From Arthrobacter sp. Soil736 (GTDB lineage Bacteria > Actinomycetota > Actinomycetes > Actinomycetales > Micrococcaceae): DNA of 64,000 nt. Below, piece after piece: positions 61,609 through 64,000 of the stretch. The position numbers and the translations under genes are program-made. How positions within the stretch are numbered: the first letter of the stretch is position 1; every line of letters begins with the position of its first letter. The notes beneath the pieces were generated by a model, which had not been told where the DNA came from, made no database searches, and saw only the letters and a program-made list of their open reading frames with translations. The DNA lies in NCBI RefSeq assembly GCF_001428005.1, contig NZ_LMSB01000012.1, positions 75,628 through 139,627 on the forward strand. The letters run 5' to 3'.

Positions 61609-63113
61609 GGTGTGTGCTCCTTGTTGTTGTACCGCGTGGTTGAAAGCTGGGATGCCGGCATTGGTACCGGGATGGCGCCGGTCAGCGGCCGGGTGTGAGC
61701 GAGCTCGTTGACGCGTTTGCGCACCGAGTACCAGCCGGCAATCAGGGCCGGGATGATGATCGCGAGGGAGGCGACCGTGTAGGTTCCAATCGGGAAATCG
61801 AATAGCATCAGGACCAGCACCGCGGCCAGGAAGGCCAGGGTGAGGTAGGAGGTCCAGGGCGCGCCGAAGAGCCGGAAGGCGGGCCGGGGCATCAGCCCGG
61901 CCTTGGACAGTTTGTAGAGCTTGAGCTGGCACAGGATGATGGTTGCCCAGGTGCAGAGGATGGCCAGGGCGGTGGCGTTGATGGTGATCTCGAAGGCCAT
62001 CTTTGGTACCACTGCGTTAAGTCCCACGCCGAGCAGGGTGAACGCGGCGGTGAAGAGGATTCCGCCGTAGGGTACACCGCCGCGGCTCATGCGTTCCATG
62101 AACTTCGGGGCGGTTCCGGTCTGGGCCATGGAGCGGTAGATCCGGCCGGTGGAGTACAGCCCGGCATTGAGGCTGGACAGGGCGGCGGTGAGGACGACGA
62201 AGTTCATCACGTCACCGGCGCCGGGCACGCCGATGCTGGCGAAGAAGGTCACGAACGGGGACTCGCCGGCTTTATAGGCACTGTACGGAAGCAGCATCGC
62301 CAGCAGTGCGGTGGAGCCCACGTAGAAGATGGCGATCCGGAAGATGACGGCGTTGACCGCCTTCGGCATGATTTTTTGAGGGTCCTTGGTCTCGCCCGCG
62401 GCCACGCCGATCATGTCGATGCCTGCGTAGGCGAACACAATGCCCTGCACGATGACGACGGCGGGCAGGAGCCCGTTGGGCAGCAGGCCGCCGTGGTCGG
62501 TGATCAGGGAGAGCCCGGCCTGATGCCCCGCGACCGGGAAGTTGCCGGCGAGGAAGATCCCGCCCACCAGGAGGAACGCCACGAGCGCACCCACCTTGAT
62601 GATGGCGAACCAGAATTCCAGCTCCCCGAACAGCTTCACGGAGATGAGGTTGACGCCGGTGACCACGATGAGTGCGGCCAGTGCGAGGATCCATTGCGGG
62701 ACGCTGCTGAACGCGGTCCAGTAGTTCAGGTAGACGGCGACGGCGGTGATGTCCACGATCGCCGTGAGCGCCCAGGACAGCGAGTAAACCCAGCCGGAGA
62801 TATAGGCGGCTTTTTCGCCGTAGAACTCCCGTGCATATGAGACGAAAGAGCCTGACGAGGGGCGGTGAAGAACAAGTTCGCCGAGCGCCCGGAGGATGAA
62901 GAACGCGAACACGCCGCAGATTGCGTACACGACGGGGAGCACGGGCCCGGCCGAGGCGAGCCGTCCGCCTGCCCCCAGAAACAGGCCGGTGCCGATGGCG
63001 CCGCCGATGCCGATCATCTGGACCTGGCGGTTGGACAGGCCCTTCTTGTATCCGGATTGCTCGTCGGGGCGGACAGCCGTTGTCCGCTCCTCGACTGGGT
63101 CAATAGTGGTCAT
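61605..63113 (-). CDS. APC-family amino acid permease
   Basis: A 502-aa permease with twelve hydrophobic helices: [27 protein letters not shown] in helix 1, [58 protein letters not shown] and a variable C-terminus. It resembles AnsP/CycA/LysP-type amino acid:H+ symporters. First gene of the operon, with GGAG before the ATG at 63,113 and an ATGA overlap with the M20 gene. Probably imports the amino acid that the operon degrades. Confidence 0.9.
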   Translation of the reverse strand: MTTIDPVEERTTAVRPDEQSGYKKGLSNRQVQMIGIGGAIGTGLFLGAGGRLASAGPVLPVVYAICGVFAFFILRALGELVLHRPSSGSFVSYAREFYGEKAAYISGWVYSLSWALTAIVDITAVAVYLNYWTAFSSVPQWILALAALIVVTGVNLISVKLFGELEFWFAIIKVGALVAFLLVGGIFLAGNFPVAGHQAGLSLITDHGGLLPNGLLPAVVIVQGIVFAYAGIDMIGVAAGETKDPQKIMPKAVNAVIFRIAIFYVGSTALLAMLLPYSAYKAGESPFVTFFASIGVPGAGDVMNFVVLTAALSSLNAGLYSTGRIYRSMAQTGTAPKFMERMSRGGVPYGGILFTAAFTLLGVGLNAVVPKMAFEITINATALAILCTWATIILCQLKLYKLSKAGLMPRPAFRLFGAPWTSYLTLAFLAAVLVLMLFDFPIGTYTVASLAIIIPALIAGWYSVRKRVNELAHTRPLTGAIPVPMPASQLSTTRYNNKEHTP

Positions 63114-63316
63114 GGAAACTCCTGGCCGGTGAAAGTGTGGGAGCTGCCGCAGGAGCAGCTGACTTCGATCGTCCCAAGGCGACGGGCACTTGCCCATGAC
63201 GGGAAAGACTGGAAAAGCCGCCAATAAATGTATGAACGTACATCCCGGCGGAGGGCGGGGTCGGCGATGATGGGTGAAGGGTCAAAACGGGAGGCTGACA
63301 TGACGGACAAACTGAC

Positions 63317-64000
63317 ATGACGGACGACGAGCTGTGGCATCGCCTGGTTGACGCTGTTGGCGGGCAGCTTCCCGAACTCGTGGAGAAGTTCCTGACCCGG
63401 ATCCTTCCGGACCCCGCCTACGCGGAGTCGGGCCTGACGCTTGAGGACCTGCGCAGCAGCAGCCTGAGTTCCTTTTCGGCCATGCTGGCGGTCCTTGGTG
63501 AAAGCGGCCCCGATGTCGACGCCCTGGAGACCTTCGCTTCGGAGCTTGGCGCCCGCAGGGCACGCCAGGGTGTGCCCTTGGAGAGCCTGGTCCGGGCGAT
63601 ACGGCTCGACTTCTCCGTGTTGTGGGATGCCCTGTCCGCCCCGGGGCTGGGCGCCGATCCGGCACTGCTGGTAAAGAAAGCGGAAGTCGTCTGGGCAACC
63701 GTGGACCGGTTCGCCGCCCGCGTCCAGGAGAAGTATCTGGCGGAGCTGGAGGAGATTGAAGGCGCCGACGCCGACCTGCAGCAGCAGTACCTCACGCAAC
63801 TGCTGGCTCCGGCCGAACCCTCGGCCGCGGATCTGTCCCGGATTGCCGGCGCCCTGCGCGTTAACTCCCGCTCGGCGTTCCTGGTCGCGGCCATTGACCG
63901 GAACGACAGCCTGACGGTCAGGCGGCGCCTGCGCGCACGTCCGCCGAGGGACACCCCGGTCTTCACTTATGACCAGGGGCACCACACCCTGGTCATCCGG
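63317..64000 (+). CDS. PucR/CdaR-like transcription regulator, 3' end outside window
   Basis: The frame from an ATG at 63,317 stays open for 228 codons to the window end. The N-terminus is all-helical (DDELWHRLVDAVGGQLPELVEKFLTRILPDPAY, GARRARQGVPLESLVRAIRLDFSVLWDAL), like the sensory part of PucR-type regulators; the C-terminal helix-turn-helix lies beyond the window. It is divergent from the permease operon across 203 bp, so it probably regulates it. The family call is tentative. Confidence 0.6.
   Translation, partial: MTDDELWHRLVDAVGGQLPELVEKFLTRILPDPAYAESGLTLEDLRSSSLSSFSAMLAVLGESGPDVDALETFASELGARRARQGVPLESLVRAIRLDFSVLWDALSAPGLGADPALLVKKAEVVWATVDRFAARVQEKYLAELEEIEGADADLQQQYLTQLLAPAEPSAADLSRIAGALRVNSRSAFLVAAIDRNDSLTVRRRLRARPPRDTPVFTYDQGHHTLVIR

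Overview
The window looks like chromosomal DNA of a high-GC actinobacterium. The gene set (large NAD-GDH, overlapping biotin operon, DavBA-type lysine operon, MoxR/VWA/SWIM operon) and the pervasive 4-bp ATGA/GTGA overlaps suggest Arthrobacter, Pseudarthrobacter or a close Micrococcaceae relative. The genus is inferred from gene style, not from a marker.

Left third (1-25.5 kb): a truncated FAD-linked oxidase, a tRNA-Cys, and a flavin reductase/hypothetical/large NAD-glutamate dehydrogenase run. Then comes a minus-strand biotin operon, bioB-bsaP-bioA-bioF-bioD-P450, in which every junction is a 4-bp overlap. The terminal P450 lacks the K-helix ExxR motif and is a candidate for the missing pimeloyl-forming step. 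An acyltransferase-3 protein follows, then a tightly coupled five-gene operon (SWIM zinc finger, DUF5691-like, MoxR ATPase, DUF5682-like, VWA), then small metabolic and transport genes.

Middle (25,497-43,902): an 18.4-kb Tn3-family transposon with 38-bp inverted repeats (35/38 identical) and a perfect 5-bp target duplication (TACTT). It has an intact resolvase gene and a transposase gene with a large internal deletion. Its cargo is amino-acid catabolism: a second 1.6-kilo-residue NAD-GDH, a GntR regulator with a broken 3' end, pxpA, an MHS transporter, a pxpB-pxpC fusion, a biotin carboxylase/BCCP protein and a large Orn/Lys/Arg decarboxylase. Scars inside it include an IS5-type remnant, a 96-bp inverted copy of pxpB and a tRNA-Cys-like 3' fragment. 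The insertion lies between a 3'-truncated ECF sigma gene and a 5'-truncated exported-protein-like gene.

Right third (43.9-64 kb): PAP2 phosphatase, small VOC and thioredoxin-fold genes, a broken methyltransferase, a DM13 protein, an lrp/azlCD locus whose divergent promoter region appears deleted, a lipid-kinase-like protein, and a second GntR-MHS-DUF1445 (YcsI-like) locus with an IS630 element inserted exactly in the GntR stop codon. Similar AATTGTTCAACAA / GATCCRACAAT motifs sit in front of both the transposon pxp operon and this second locus. The window ends with a four-gene operon resembling lysine 2-monooxygenase/5-aminopentanamidase (DavB/DavA) plus an M20 hydrolase and a permease, divergent from a truncated PucR-like regulator.

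A plausible joint theme is 5-oxoproline to glutamate to 2-oxoglutarate (PxpABC then GDH). Biotin from the bio operon could serve the transposon-borne biotin carboxylase. These links are inferences from gene families and layout.
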